Below, one piece after another: positions 1-8,576 of a stretch of 64,000 nucleotides of DNA (positions are counted from its first letter, which is position 1; every line of letters starts with the position of its first letter). The notes below the pieces were generated by a model. It did not search any database, was not told the origin of the DNA, and saw only the letters and a list, made by a program, of their open reading frames with translations. A program made the translations under genes and the position numbers. Source of the DNA: CAYFUF01 sp964394795 (GTDB taxonomy: Bacteria; Bacillota; Clostridia; Tissierellales; Peptoniphilaceae). The DNA lies in contig CAYMYX010000003.1 in the NCBI GenBank assembly GCA_964394795.1, positions 1 to 64,000 of the forward strand, read 5' to 3'.

Positions 1-20
1 ATACGCAGGGGTTTTTTCTT

Positions 21-866
21 TTAGGATAGCTTCACGTGGGCTATCTGAGCTCGTTGAAGGGCGGGTAACTGTTTTTCAATCAGTCGGCGATATCTGTCTG
101 GGTCTCCGCTGGTGTAGATTTCTATTCCACCGATGTTTCTCGTCCAGGTGATATGGTGGCCAAGTTCTTGGGCCATCCCCTCGGCTGGATTGATCATCTC
201 GACGTTTTCACCGAGGTAGGACTGAATCTCCACTTCCCATAGGGGATAGTGGGTGCAACCAAGCACAAGATAGTCGACTTCGGCGTCGTGGATTCGGTTT
301 ATTTCTTCGCGGATTATTTCCATCTTCTCCTTTTCGTCATCGATGCCCTTCTCAATGGAGGGGACCAGACGGGGAGTGGGATAGGCAGTGAGCCGGTGAT
401 TAGCGATGAGCTTTCCTAGGCTGTCTTGGTAGACCCCGGATTTGATGGTTGCTGAAGTGGCGATTAGGCCTAGTTTACATTCGCGGTTCGGCTCATTTTG
501 CGCCCTTTCATCCAGTTTAGACTCAACTAAACTGATAGCTGCGTCTATAGTCCCAATGACCAACTTGTCCGGATTTTGTTCGGCGATCACTTTGCCGGTG
601 TGGGCACTGATCGTATTACAAGCAATAATCAGGGCGTCGACGTCTTGGGTCAGGAGGAAGTCTACGATTTCCTCCGCGAATTGATTGATCTCCTCAACAG
701 GCCGGTCGCCATAGGGCGCCCTGGCGTTGTCGCCAAAGTAGATATAGTCAGCCTGAGGGAAATTCCTGACCAATTCGTCGAGGACGGTAAGCCCGCCGAG
801 GCCGGAATCGAAGACACCGACACGGCGGACCCGATTTATCGTTAATGGATTGAAGTGAGTTTCCAT
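21..866 (-). CDS. murI: Glutamate racemase
   Basis: Interconverts L- and D-glutamate to supply D-Glu for peptidoglycan; cytosolic. The 281-residue product is near the family's usual size. It has the N-terminal FDSGLGGLTV motif (the Asp helps catalysis) and both catalytic cysteine motifs, IACNT and LGCTHYPL. The start ATG is preceded on the minus strand by an AAGGAAAGG-type ribosome site. It is divergent from the HAD gene, with about 155 bp between them. The protein ends cleanly inside the window and shows no sign of damage. Assignment is firm from the paired Cys motifs. Confidence 0.95.
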   Translation of the reverse strand: METHFNPLTINRVRRVGVFDSGLGGLTVLDELVRNFPQADYIYFGDNARAPYGDRPVEEINQFAEEIVDFLLTQDVDALIIACNTISAHTGKVIAEQNPDKLVIGTIDAAISLVESKLDERAQNEPNRECKLGLIATSATIKSGVYQDSLGKLIANHRLTAYPTPRLVPSIEKGIDDEKEKMEIIREEINRIHDAEVDYLVLGCTHYPLWEVEIQSYLGENVEMINPAEGMAQELGHHITWTRNIGGIEIYTSGDPDRYRRLIEKQLPALQRAQIAHVKLS

Positions 867-899
867 GGTTGCCTTTCCTTAATCAAGGGTAAACTTTCA

Positions 900-929
900 T
901 TGTCTCTCATCTACTGATTATACTATAAT
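900..929 (+). promoter_or_regulatory. Possible divergent promoter region
   Basis: On the plus strand TTGTCT (900-905) lies 18 bp from TATAAT (924-929), pointing to the HAD gene. On the minus strand another TATAAT (917-922) points to murI but lacks a clear -35. The overlapping -10 boxes suggest a shared divergent promoter; this rests on consensus matching only. Confidence 0.4.
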
Positions 930-1021
930 GAAAGACGCGGGCACTCAAAGCTTTTGAATGGCTGAATTATAAATGAGAAAGAGACCATTAAACGATAGCC
1001 AACGATAGAATAGAGGAAGTA

Positions 1022-1696
1022 ATGAAGGCGATACTATTTGACATGGATGGCACGCTCTTAGATTCCATGGCCATGTGGCACCACCTAGAAATCGAGTTTT
1101 TGCAAGATCTTGGCGTAGATACCGAGGCGGTAGATTATGCGGAGCTTTTAACGTTAGGTCTCGATCAAACGTTAGAATTAATTGAAGACCGCTTTGGGAT
1201 TACCGCTAGCGCCAGAGATATCGAGACCTTTGTGGACAAGCGGATGGAAGATTTCTACCGTGATGAGGTGCAGATTTTTCCCGGTGTCGTCAAGACATTG
1301 GAAGCCCTTAAGCAAAAGGCAATCCCCATGGGGGTGGGTACAGCAACGAATGAAGAACATGCCCATATCGCCCTGGAATCTTCGGGGCTGCTCAATTACT
1401 TTGATTTCGTCTATAGTACGTCAACCGATGGCCACGCCAAGGATAACCCCGCCTTTTTCGAAGAGGCAGCTAAGCGGTTCCCGGCAGAGGCTGAAGACAT
1501 TGTCCTTTTCGATGATGCCTACTATGCCCTTACGACGGCGAAGAAGGTAGGTTACTATGTCGTCGGTGTTAAGGATGAGGGATACAACCAAGATTTGGAT
1601 GCGATAAGAAATATAGCTGATGAAACGTTGGTGACCTTTGAAGACCTAGATGTGGATGAATGGTTGGAGAAGGTTAACTATAACGACTATGCGTAA
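1022..1696 (+). CDS. HAD-superfamily hydrolase
   Basis: A 224-residue cytosolic phosphatase-like protein, substrate unknown. The HAD motifs appear in order: FDMDGTLLDS at the N-terminus (nucleophile Asp and acid/base Asp), GTATNE (motif II Thr), a Lys in the GHAKDNP stretch (motif III), and LFDDAYYAL (motif IV acids). The helical cap between motifs I and II fits the beta-phosphoglucomutase/phosphatase-like subgroup. The ribosome site AGAGGAAG sits 3-4 nt before the ATG. Its neighbours (racemase, Asp23) do not point to a substrate. Confidence 0.85.
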   Translation: MKAILFDMDGTLLDSMAMWHHLEIEFLQDLGVDTEAVDYAELLTLGLDQTLELIEDRFGITASARDIETFVDKRMEDFYRDEVQIFPGVVKTLEALKQKAIPMGVGTATNEEHAHIALESSGLLNYFDFVYSTSTDGHAKDNPAFFEEAAKRFPAEAEDIVLFDDAYYALTTAKKVGYYVVGVKDEGYNQDLDAIRNIADETLVTFEDLDVDEWLEKVNYNDYA

Positions 1697-1743
1697 TTCT
1701 CTGCTAGATAGATCAGTGTAGATAAAAAAGAAAGGTGAGCGCT

Positions 1744-2067
1744 ATGAGAGATTTTACCGGTGGAACCGTACAAGTTGCCAATGATGTCATCGACGTGATC
1801 ATTGCAACAACTGCCCTACGTGTAGATGATGTACTTGCCGTAAAGGGTTTTGACCACGACAAGAACCGCCTAACTAGGAGCACGAAAAACAGTATAAAGA
1901 CAGGCGTGCAAGCTGGCAGGCTGACAACGGACCTCACCATCTCAGTAGAGATGAACAGACCGATTGTAGAAATAGTCGAAGAGGTTCAAACTAAGGTTGC
2001 CGAGCAGGTTGAAAGCATGCTTGGGATTACCTGTGATGAGGTAAATGTAACCGTTGCTGCTCGTTAA
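1744..2067 (+). CDS. Asp23/Gls24 family envelope-stress protein
   Basis: A 107-residue protein of the Asp23/Gls24 family, common in Firmicutes, usually cytosolic or membrane-associated and linked to cell-envelope stress; its biochemical role is not established. Typical family features are GGTVQVANDVIDVIIATTALRV near the start (given here as its first and last parts: GGTVQVANDV and IIATTALRV) and a VQTKVAEQVE segment before the C-terminal VNVTVAAR. A GTG at 1735 is in frame, but the AAGGTGA ribosome site covers it and is well placed for the ATG at 1744, so I chose the ATG. Confidence 0.85.
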   Translation: MRDFTGGTVQVANDVIDVIIATTALRVDDVLAVKGFDHDKNRLTRSTKNSIKTGVQAGRLTTDLTISVEMNRPIVEIVEEVQTKVAEQVESMLGITCDEVNVTVAAR

Positions 2068-2093
2068 TTTGATCAGGATCGGAAGGGAAGATA

Positions 2094-3440
2094 ATGAAAA
2101 GAAATATTAACCTACTGGAGGGGCCAATCTTTTCGTCCTTGTGGCGATTTTCGGCTCCTTTTATGTTGACTGCCTTCGTCCAGATGGCTTACAACTTAAC
2201 AGATATGATGTGGATCGGTCGCTTGAACGCGGAAGCGGTAGCAGGAGTGGGCATCGTCGGCATATTGTCGTGGCTTAGCGACGCTGTTGCCACCTTGGGT
2301 AGAACAGGCACAGGCGTTCTCTTAGCCCAGAATTACGGCAGGGGAGACCTGAAGAAAAGCATTAGCATCTATAACAACGGCTACCAATTATCTATGGTGG
2401 TCGCCGTTTTGTTTGCCTTGCTTTCCACCCTCTTTTTGAGTTCTTTTATTCGTCTTTATAACTTGGGTGAGCCGGTTTCTACTTACGCCTTTGACTATGG
2501 CGTTATTGTACTGCCGGGCTTATTCTTTAAGATGGTCACTTATGTCATGAGTCAAGCCTACCAGAGCCTGGGCAATAGCGGGACGCCCTTTCGGATAATC
2601 TTCATTGGGCTGGTCACCAATATGATTTTGGATCCCGTCTTAATCTTTGGTCTTGGTCCCATCCCCGCCTTAGGCATTCAAGGGGCAGCAATAGCGACAA
2701 CCGGTGCCCAAATTCTGGTCTTCCTCCTCTTCCACTACTTCATGAGAAAAGATGACATCCTCTGTCGGACGACTTGGATGGTTAAACCGGACAAAGGTCT
2801 ATGGACGGATATCTTTAAAATCGGTTTTCCTGTTTCGCTACTCAGCGCAGCCCACTGTCTGGTATCCCTCTTCCTCAACGTATTGATCGCCACCTTTGGT
2901 GCAACGGCTCTTGCTGTCACCTCAGTAGGTAGCCAAATGGAGTCCATATCTTGGATGACATCGGATGGGTACGCAAGCGCCTTAACGGCCATGGTCGCCC
3001 AAAACTATGGTGCGGGCAAAATAGACCGAGTAAAGAGGACTATACGTCTCGGGTTGATGTCCATATTGAGCATCGGCATCTTCGCCATGACCGTCCTTAT
3101 TCTATTTCGAGCACCTCTTTTCCGGCTCTTCTTACCGGGGGAAAGCGAAGCAATCAAACTGGGCGTTGTTTATCTTTTAATCTTTGGCATTTCTCAGCCC
3201 TTCATGACCATGGAGATTGGTAGCACAGGATGCTTCAATGGCTTAGGACAGACCATGATCCCTTCAGTCCTGTCCATCGTCCTTAATGTGGCACGGATAC
3301 CTATCTCCTATTTGCTGATGCCAAGCTTTGGTATTTATGGGATTTGGTTGGCCATGTCGGGGTCCAGCATCCTGAAAGGAATCCTAATCAACGTACTGCT
3401 CTACTTCTATCTGAAGAAGAAGCATGTTACTGATCAGTAG
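2094..3440 (+). CDS. MATE family efflux transporter
   Basis: A 448-residue integral membrane protein of the MATE (NorM/DinF-like) family, which exports drugs or metabolites using Na+ or H+. It begins with a short basic cytosolic segment, then the family's LWRFSAPFMLTAFVQMAYNL opening. Later landmarks are GRTGTGVLLAQNYG, the second-half repeat MVAQNYGAGK, and an FNGLGQT motif. The hydrophobic pattern is compatible with 12 membrane segments, length is normal for the family, and the C-terminus is a basic KKKH tail. The substrate cannot be predicted. It follows the Asp23 gene by 26 bp and may share its transcript. Confidence 0.9.
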   Translation: MKRNINLLEGPIFSSLWRFSAPFMLTAFVQMAYNLTDMMWIGRLNAEAVAGVGIVGILSWLSDAVATLGRTGTGVLLAQNYGRGDLKKSISIYNNGYQLSMVVAVLFALLSTLFLSSFIRLYNLGEPVSTYAFDYGVIVLPGLFFKMVTYVMSQAYQSLGNSGTPFRIIFIGLVTNMILDPVLIFGLGPIPALGIQGAAIATTGAQILVFLLFHYFMRKDDILCRTTWMVKPDKGLWTDIFKIGFPVSLLSAAHCLVSLFLNVLIATFGATALAVTSVGSQMESISWMTSDGYASALTAMVAQNYGAGKIDRVKRTIRLGLMSILSIGIFAMTVLILFRAPLFRLFLPGESEAIKLGVVYLLIFGISQPFMTMEIGSTGCFNGLGQTMIPSVLSIVLNVARIPISYLLMPSFGIYGIWLAMSGSSILKGILINVLLYFYLKKKHVTDQ

Positions 3441-3466
3441 GAACTCTTGAATATGGCCCACAGACT

Positions 3467-3500
3467 AGCCCTTGACAAAATTCTTGTCGAGGGCTATCAT
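3467..3500 (+). promoter_or_regulatory. htpG promoter overlapped by a palindrome
   Basis: TTGACA (3472-3477), a 17-bp spacer and TATCAT (3495-3500) make a near-consensus vegetative promoter 56 bp before htpG. A 12-bp-arm inverted repeat (AGCCCTTGACAA and TTGTCGAGGGCT, one mismatch, 5-nt loop, 3467-3495) contains the whole -35 box and most of the spacer. No T-tract follows, so an operator is more likely than a terminator. The sequence matches neither CIRCE nor the CtsR heptad. Confidence 0.7.
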
Positions 3501-3556
3501 ATTATTAGCAGTCTAAATAGACGAGTGATAATGTGTAAAATGATTAAGGAGGACCT

Positions 3557-5482
3557 ATGCAACAATTTAAAACCGAATCAAAGAAATTGATGGAGATGAT
3601 GGTACATTCCATCTATACCAATAAAGAGATATTTCTAAGGGAACTGATTTCCAATGCTAGCGACGCCATCGACAAGATGTATGTGAAGAGTTTGGATGAC
3701 CCTTCCATCTCTTTTGATAAGGACAAGTTTTATATCGAAGTCATCCCCAATAAAGAGGAGAGGACCCTTCGCATCAAAGATACCGGCATCGGTATGACAA
3801 AGGAGGAGCTGGAGGAAAACCTAGGTACGATTGCCCACAGTGATTCTTTAGCGTTCAAAACCGCTACGGAAAACAAGGATGTGGCCAATATTATCGGACA
3901 GTTTGGGGTAGGCTTTTACTCCGCCTTTATGGTTGCCGATAAAGTTGAGGTAATCAGCAAGAGCTATCAAAGCGACCAAGCCTATGTTTGGGCAAGTGAA
4001 GGGTCTGACGGTTTCACCATCGAGGAAACGGACAAAGATGAGCCAGGCACCGAGATTGTCCTTCACCTCCGGGAGGATGAGGAAGATGAATCTTATAGCC
4101 AATACGCGGAAGAATATCGACTGAAGAGTTTGGTAAAACAGTACTCGAATTATATTCGCTATCCGATCTACATGACCGTGACAGAGAGACGCCCCGTTGA
4201 GAAGGAAGAGGGCGACGAAGGGGACACCGAGTACGAAGAGGTAGACGTTCAGGAGACATTGAACTCCATGACCCCAATTTGGGAGAAGTCCAAGAACGAT
4301 TTATCCGATGAGGATTATATTGAATTCTACAAGCAAGAGCATTTCGGTTTTGATGAGCCCTTGGCTTGGGTTCACATGGTTGCTGACGGGACGATATCAT
4401 ACAGAGCAATTCTCTATATCCCCGGCTCTACTCCTTACGATTACTATTCCAAAGACTACAAAAAGGGTTTGGCCTTGTATTCCAGAGGTGTTAAAATTAT
4501 GGACCACTGCGAGGACCTCCTTCCTGACCACTTTAGTTTCGTTAAAGGCGTGGTCAGCAGCGAAGACCTTTCTTTGAATCTATCACGTGAAACCCTCCAA
4601 CAAAACAGACAGCTTATTGCGATTGCCCGCAAGATCGAATCGAAAATCACCGATGAACTGAAGAAGTTGCTGAAGAATGATAAAGAAAAGTACGAAAAGT
4701 TCTTTGAAAACTTCGGCATCCAATTGAAGGGCGGCATCTACCAAAGTTTTGGTGCCAACAAGGATAGCTTAGCTGATCTATTAATCTTTCCAACCTCCAA
4801 GCATAATGGCATGCGGTCACTCAAGGATGTCTTGAATGCGTATGGTTATCCTGAAATCAAAGAGGATGAGGAAGACCAAGAGGGTGTAAGGCCAGAACCC
4901 GGAAAAATCTATTACGCGACTGGGGACTCAGTCGAAAAGATTGATCACCTTCCAGCCTTGGAAAAGCTGAAAGAGCAAGGTAAAGAGGTGCTCTACCTCA
5001 CAGAAGATATCGATGAATTTACCTTGAAGGCAATGAACGATTATGAGGGCCACCCCTTCCAATCTGTATTAGCTGAGGACTTTGAAGCGGAAGAGAGCGG
5101 TGAAGAAGACAGCGATGACCAAGAAAAGCAGAAAGAAGTCTTCAGTAAAATGGAAGAAATCTTAGGTGACGAGGTCGTCGGGGTGAAGAAGTCCAGACGT
5201 CTAAACCACGATGCGGTGACTTTGGTTGCCCAAGGTGACATCTCCATCGACATGGAAAAGACCTTTATGAATCAACCAGATGGCCAATTTATGAAAGCCC
5301 AAAAGGTGTTGGAAATCAATACGAGTCACCCTGTCTTTGCCAAGTTGGAAGAGTTAGCCGGAAGCGACTCTGGCGATTTTGAGAAATACACGAAGATCCT
5401 ATACGATCAAGCACGTTTAATTGAGGGTCTGCCCATTGATGACCCGGTTAACTTTGCTCGGTCAATTCAGGATTTGATGTAA
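3557..5482 (+). CDS. htpG: Molecular chaperone HtpG (Hsp90)
   Basis: ATP-dependent Hsp90 chaperone, a cytosolic dimer. The 641-residue protein shows the GHKL ATPase motifs: EIFLRELISNASDA (N box), DTGIGM, and GQFGVGFYSAFMVADKV (glycine-rich lid region). The middle-domain signature LPDHFSFVKGVVSSEDLSLN-type stretch with the catalytic-loop SRETLQQNR follows. An acidic insert (EEGDEGDTEYEE) lies in the linker between the N and middle domains and another near residue 510. The ribosome site AAGGAGGA is ideal. It stands alone behind its own promoter and ends at a strong terminator. Confidence 0.97.
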   Translation: MQQFKTESKKLMEMMVHSIYTNKEIFLRELISNASDAIDKMYVKSLDDPSISFDKDKFYIEVIPNKEERTLRIKDTGIGMTKEELEENLGTIAHSDSLAFKTATENKDVANIIGQFGVGFYSAFMVADKVEVISKSYQSDQAYVWASEGSDGFTIEETDKDEPGTEIVLHLREDEEDESYSQYAEEYRLKSLVKQYSNYIRYPIYMTVTERRPVEKEEGDEGDTEYEEVDVQETLNSMTPIWEKSKNDLSDEDYIEFYKQEHFGFDEPLAWVHMVADGTISYRAILYIPGSTPYDYYSKDYKKGLALYSRGVKIMDHCEDLLPDHFSFVKGVVSSEDLSLNLSRETLQQNRQLIAIARKIESKITDELKKLLKNDKEKYEKFFENFGIQLKGGIYQSFGANKDSLADLLIFPTSKHNGMRSLKDVLNAYGYPEIKEDEEDQEGVRPEPGKIYYATGDSVEKIDHLPALEKLKEQGKEVLYLTEDIDEFTLKAMNDYEGHPFQSVLAEDFEAEESGEEDSDDQEKQKEVFSKMEEILGDEVVGVKKSRRLNHDAVTLVAQGDISIDMEKTFMNQPDGQFMKAQKVLEINTSHPVFAKLEELAGSDSGDFEKYTKILYDQARLIEGLPIDDPVNFARSIQDLM

Positions 5483-5495
5483 ATAAGCAGACTAA

Positions 5496-5535
5496 AAGGA
5501 CGCCCGCCGGGAATAACCGGTAGGCGTCCTTCTTT
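5496..5535. terminator. Convergent terminator between htpG and glgB
   Basis: The arms AAGGACGCC and GGCGTCCTT enclose a GC-rich loop and are followed by CTTTTGTTTT. A run of A before the left arm lets the same hairpin work for the minus-strand gene, so it probably serves both convergent genes. Confidence 0.85.
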
Positions 5536-5544
5536 TGTTTTAGC

Positions 5545-7683
5545 TTATAAGTCGATATTCTTTTCTTTTAACGCTTCTTGTGCTTTCTGCTCCGCTTCAA
5601 ACATGTTTTCCAAAGCTTCCCTTTCTTCCTCGTAGGCTGCTTCGCTGCTACCGTGCTTCTTTTTCAATACGATTGCCGTACGGGAAGGCAGGTAAACGCT
5701 TATGCCACTTTCGAAATCGGCATTTTCGATAGGTCTGGTCACGTGGCCATACATCTCATCGATTCGACTGAAACCGCCATAGATGTCGCGGTCAGTAGAG
5801 AAGATGACGTTATAGATGCCCTCATCATGAACAGGAATCTGCAACTGCTCGTAGGAGTCGCTGGGGTGGAAGTTAAAGATAAAGATGTAGTTGTTGTTGC
5901 GGAAAGCAATATACTTTCTGTCTTGGTCGATGGTTAAGTATTGCAAACCATGAGATCCAAGCAAGTGGTCTTCCTTCATCAAGGACAACATATCTTTATC
6001 GAAGTTGTTGAGCTGCTCATAACGTAAATCTGGGTTATCTACTAAGCTCCACTGTCTTCGGCAGTAGTGGAAGGACCAGCCGTTTTCTGCTCTTGGGAAG
6101 TCTACCCATTCGGGGTGGCCAAATTCGTTGCCAATAAAGTTGAGGTAACCATCCGCACCAGTGGCTATCGTTATCAATCGAATCATCTTGTGAAGGGCGA
6201 TTGCTCGATCAATGATGTAGTTTTCATCGTCCTTGCGCATGTGCCAATAGGCTTCTGCATCGGTTAGCCAGAAGAAGAGAGTCTTATCGCCAACTAATGA
6301 TTGGTCGTGGCTCTCCGCATAGTTAATTCTCTTTTCCTGGGGACGCTTGGTAGTAAGTTCGTAGTAGAGGTCGAACATATTCCAATCATAGTCATTTTTC
6401 TTCATGTTCTTTATCCACATGTCGGGCACACCCATGGCCAAGCGATAGTCGAAGCCAATACCACCGTGACTAATTGGCAGGCACAGTCCCGGCATCCCGC
6501 TCATGTCTTCGGCGATGAGGAGAGCGTTGGGATTCTTGTCGTGGATAATCTCCGATGCCAACATGAGGTAGGTCACCGCATCGGTATTCGTATTCATGGT
6601 GAAGTACTTCCCGTAGTTGTCGAATGATTCGCCCATGCCATGATCCCAGTAAAGCATGGATGTGATACCGTCGAAACGGAAACCGTCAAAGTGGTATTCC
6701 TCTTGCCAATACTTAAGGTTAGAAAGCAGGAAGTGCAAAACTTCATTTTTATCGTAATCGAAACACATGGAATCCCAATGGTCATGGAGGCCCCGATGTC
6801 CCTCATAGAAGAACTGGGTTTGAGTGCCGTCGAAGCGGTTGATCCCTTCCACGGTATTCTTCACCGCGTGGGAATGAACAAGGTCCATCAGGACGGACAT
6901 GCCCATGCTGTGGGCTTTATTAATTAGATATTTAAGGTCATCGGGCGTGCCGAACCAAGAAGATACCGCGAAGAAGTTCGCTACGTGGTAACCAAAAGAT
7001 CCATAGTAGGGGTGCTGCATGATGGCCATCAGCTGAACTGTGTTATAGCCGTTTTCCTTAATTCTGGGGAGGACATTATCTGCGAACTCGCGATAGCTGT
7101 TAACCTTACCTTCCTCGGATGACAGACCAACGTGGGCTTCGTAAATAAGGGGAGCCTTAGGTTTCTTATTCTCGTAACCCTTGTCCGACCAAGTGAAGTC
7201 TTCCTCGGGGTCCCAAATAATTCCCATCCAGTCCACATTCCCGTGAGGGTCATGTTCCTGGACGACTCGTTTAATGTAAAGGGGAATCTTGTAGTGGTCC
7301 ATCCCGTCATAGTGGACAACTACCTTGACACGCTGCCCATGTTGCAAAGAATCCTGGCCATCCAAATGAATCTCCCAGGCTCCATTATCTATTCTTTGTA
7401 AAGGATGACTGTGGGGATCCCAGTTATTGAAATCTCCGGTCAAGTAAAGCTGGTAAGCTGCAGGTGCCCACTCCCGGTAAACCCACCCGTTATCAGTACG
7501 GTGGAAGCCGAAGAAATGATGGGCGTTTGCGAACTCAACTAAGCTATCGTTATCCTCCAATAGCTCTTCCTTCTTATCGAAGTAATTGTTCATACGTAGT
7601 GTTAAATCCTCTTGATAATCTTCCAACCAAGGATCGATTTTAAAAAGCTTTTCTAACGCCTGCTTGACTAACTTCTCCCTCAT
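5545..7683 (-). CDS. glgB: 1,4-alpha-glucan branching enzyme (eukaryote-like GH13_8 type)
   Basis: Makes alpha-1,6 branches in glycogen-like glucan. The 712-residue protein has an N-terminal CBM48-like domain (REWAPAAYQLYLTGDFNNW) and a GH13 barrel. Catalytic residues are visible as the nucleophile Asp in DGFRFDGITSMLYWDHG, the acid/base Glu in LIAEDMSG, and the Asp in AESHDQSLVGD. The wording of these blocks (FRFDGITSMLY, VLMDLVHSHAVKN, SFGYHVANFFA) resembles eukaryotic branching enzymes rather than E. coli-type GlgB. A charged coiled tail follows the C-terminal beta domain. No other glycogen gene is in the window. The ribosome site AAAGGGGGAG precedes the ATG. Confidence 0.92.
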   Translation of the reverse strand: MREKLVKQALEKLFKIDPWLEDYQEDLTLRMNNYFDKKEELLEDNDSLVEFANAHHFFGFHRTDNGWVYREWAPAAYQLYLTGDFNNWDPHSHPLQRIDNGAWEIHLDGQDSLQHGQRVKVVVHYDGMDHYKIPLYIKRVVQEHDPHGNVDWMGIIWDPEEDFTWSDKGYENKKPKAPLIYEAHVGLSSEEGKVNSYREFADNVLPRIKENGYNTVQLMAIMQHPYYGSFGYHVANFFAVSSWFGTPDDLKYLINKAHSMGMSVLMDLVHSHAVKNTVEGINRFDGTQTQFFYEGHRGLHDHWDSMCFDYDKNEVLHFLLSNLKYWQEEYHFDGFRFDGITSMLYWDHGMGESFDNYGKYFTMNTNTDAVTYLMLASEIIHDKNPNALLIAEDMSGMPGLCLPISHGGIGFDYRLAMGVPDMWIKNMKKNDYDWNMFDLYYELTTKRPQEKRINYAESHDQSLVGDKTLFFWLTDAEAYWHMRKDDENYIIDRAIALHKMIRLITIATGADGYLNFIGNEFGHPEWVDFPRAENGWSFHYCRRQWSLVDNPDLRYEQLNNFDKDMLSLMKEDHLLGSHGLQYLTIDQDRKYIAFRNNNYIFIFNFHPSDSYEQLQIPVHDEGIYNVIFSTDRDIYGGFSRIDEMYGHVTRPIENADFESGISVYLPSRTAIVLKKKHGSSEAAYEEEREALENMFEAEQKAQEALKEKNIDL

Positions 7684-7870
7684 GGCTCCCCCTTTAACTG
7701 CTTTAGTAATATACGGTAAGTGATTTTATAGTCTTGATAAACGAGAAATCGTTTGGTTTAAGTATACCCGAAAATGGCTGCCCTTGCCTGACATTCGCTT
7801 GGGTCGAAATTTTCGTATAGTAAAGAATAGTATGTTAAAATTAGCTAACTGTACTCGACGTACTTTACGG

Positions 7871-7876
7871 TATAAT
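7871..7876 (+). promoter_or_regulatory. Possible -10 box for the SH3-domain gene
   Basis: TATAAT lies 71 bp before the next gene, without a convincing -35 at the right distance. The 264-bp gap from 7684 to 7947 between divergent genes otherwise shows nothing I can name. Confidence 0.35.
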
Positions 7877-7947
7877 GAGTGTTAAGGTAATGGAGAATAT
7901 TCAGTTATCGCCTAAAGATGTGGCGTGATAAGTGAGAAGGAGAAGTC

Positions 7948-8541
7948 ATGGATAACAACAATAAAAAGAAGCAGAGACCCGTTCCCGAACGAACGGAAGT
8001 AAATGAACCAAGAGGCGGAAATCTAGCCAATATCGTAACTGTGGTCATCAGCGTTGTGATCATCTTAATTGTAATTTGGTACTTAGCGAATAAAATTATC
8101 GAGGTAACTGGTAACGGTACCGACGGCTCTGATATCGCCGTATCGGAAAGTTCATCCGAAGAGGTTGTCGTTTCTGAAAGCAGCGAAGAAGTATCTTCCG
8201 AGGAGAGCATTTCCGAAGAAGTTTCCGTTTCCGAAAGCAGCGTGGAAGAGGAAAGCTCCCTAATACCTGAAGCGCTGACCGAAGGAACAGCTGACTACCA
8301 AGAACCAGACACATGGATTGGAAAGACTTTTGCGGCTAGAGATGGCGCTAACGTCCGTTCAGGTCCAGGCACTGACTATGGTGTCATTGAAGGCGTCAGC
8401 CCAGGGGAAGAAGTTACTGTTATCGACGCAGAATATGTCGGCGACGCAGCATGGGTACATGTTATTTTCACCGACGATTACGGTGAAGAAGCCATGGGAT
8501 GGATTTACAGCTACGCCATCAATGCAGAGCCAATTCAGTAA
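7948..8541 (+). CDS. Membrane-anchored SH3-domain protein
   Basis: A 197-residue protein with a basic N-terminal tail, one membrane helix at about residues 27-46, a long Ser/Glu/Val-rich linker (about 60-105, repeats of SESS and SEE), and a bacterial SH3 domain at about 125-195 (ANVRSGPGTDYGVI, then VTVIDAEY and WVHV). Such SH3b domains usually bind the cell wall or peptides outside the membrane, so an N-in, C-out topology is inferred. No enzyme domain is present. The low-complexity linker looks like a wall-spanning spacer. Exact role unknown. Confidence 0.75.
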   Translation: MDNNNKKKQRPVPERTEVNEPRGGNLANIVTVVISVVIILIVIWYLANKIIEVTGNGTDGSDIAVSESSSEEVVVSESSEEVSSEESISEEVSVSESSVEEESSLIPEALTEGTADYQEPDTWIGKTFAARDGANVRSGPGTDYGVIEGVSPGEEVTVIDAEYVGDAAWVHVIFTDDYGEEAMGWIYSYAINAEPIQ

Positions 8542-8576
8542 AAGTTAACAGATAGAGGACAGTGAGGAGAACGAGA

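Noticed and set aside
5578..7401. Several plus-strand open frames of 66-119 codons
   Set aside because: All are antisense shadows of glgB with no ribosome sites.
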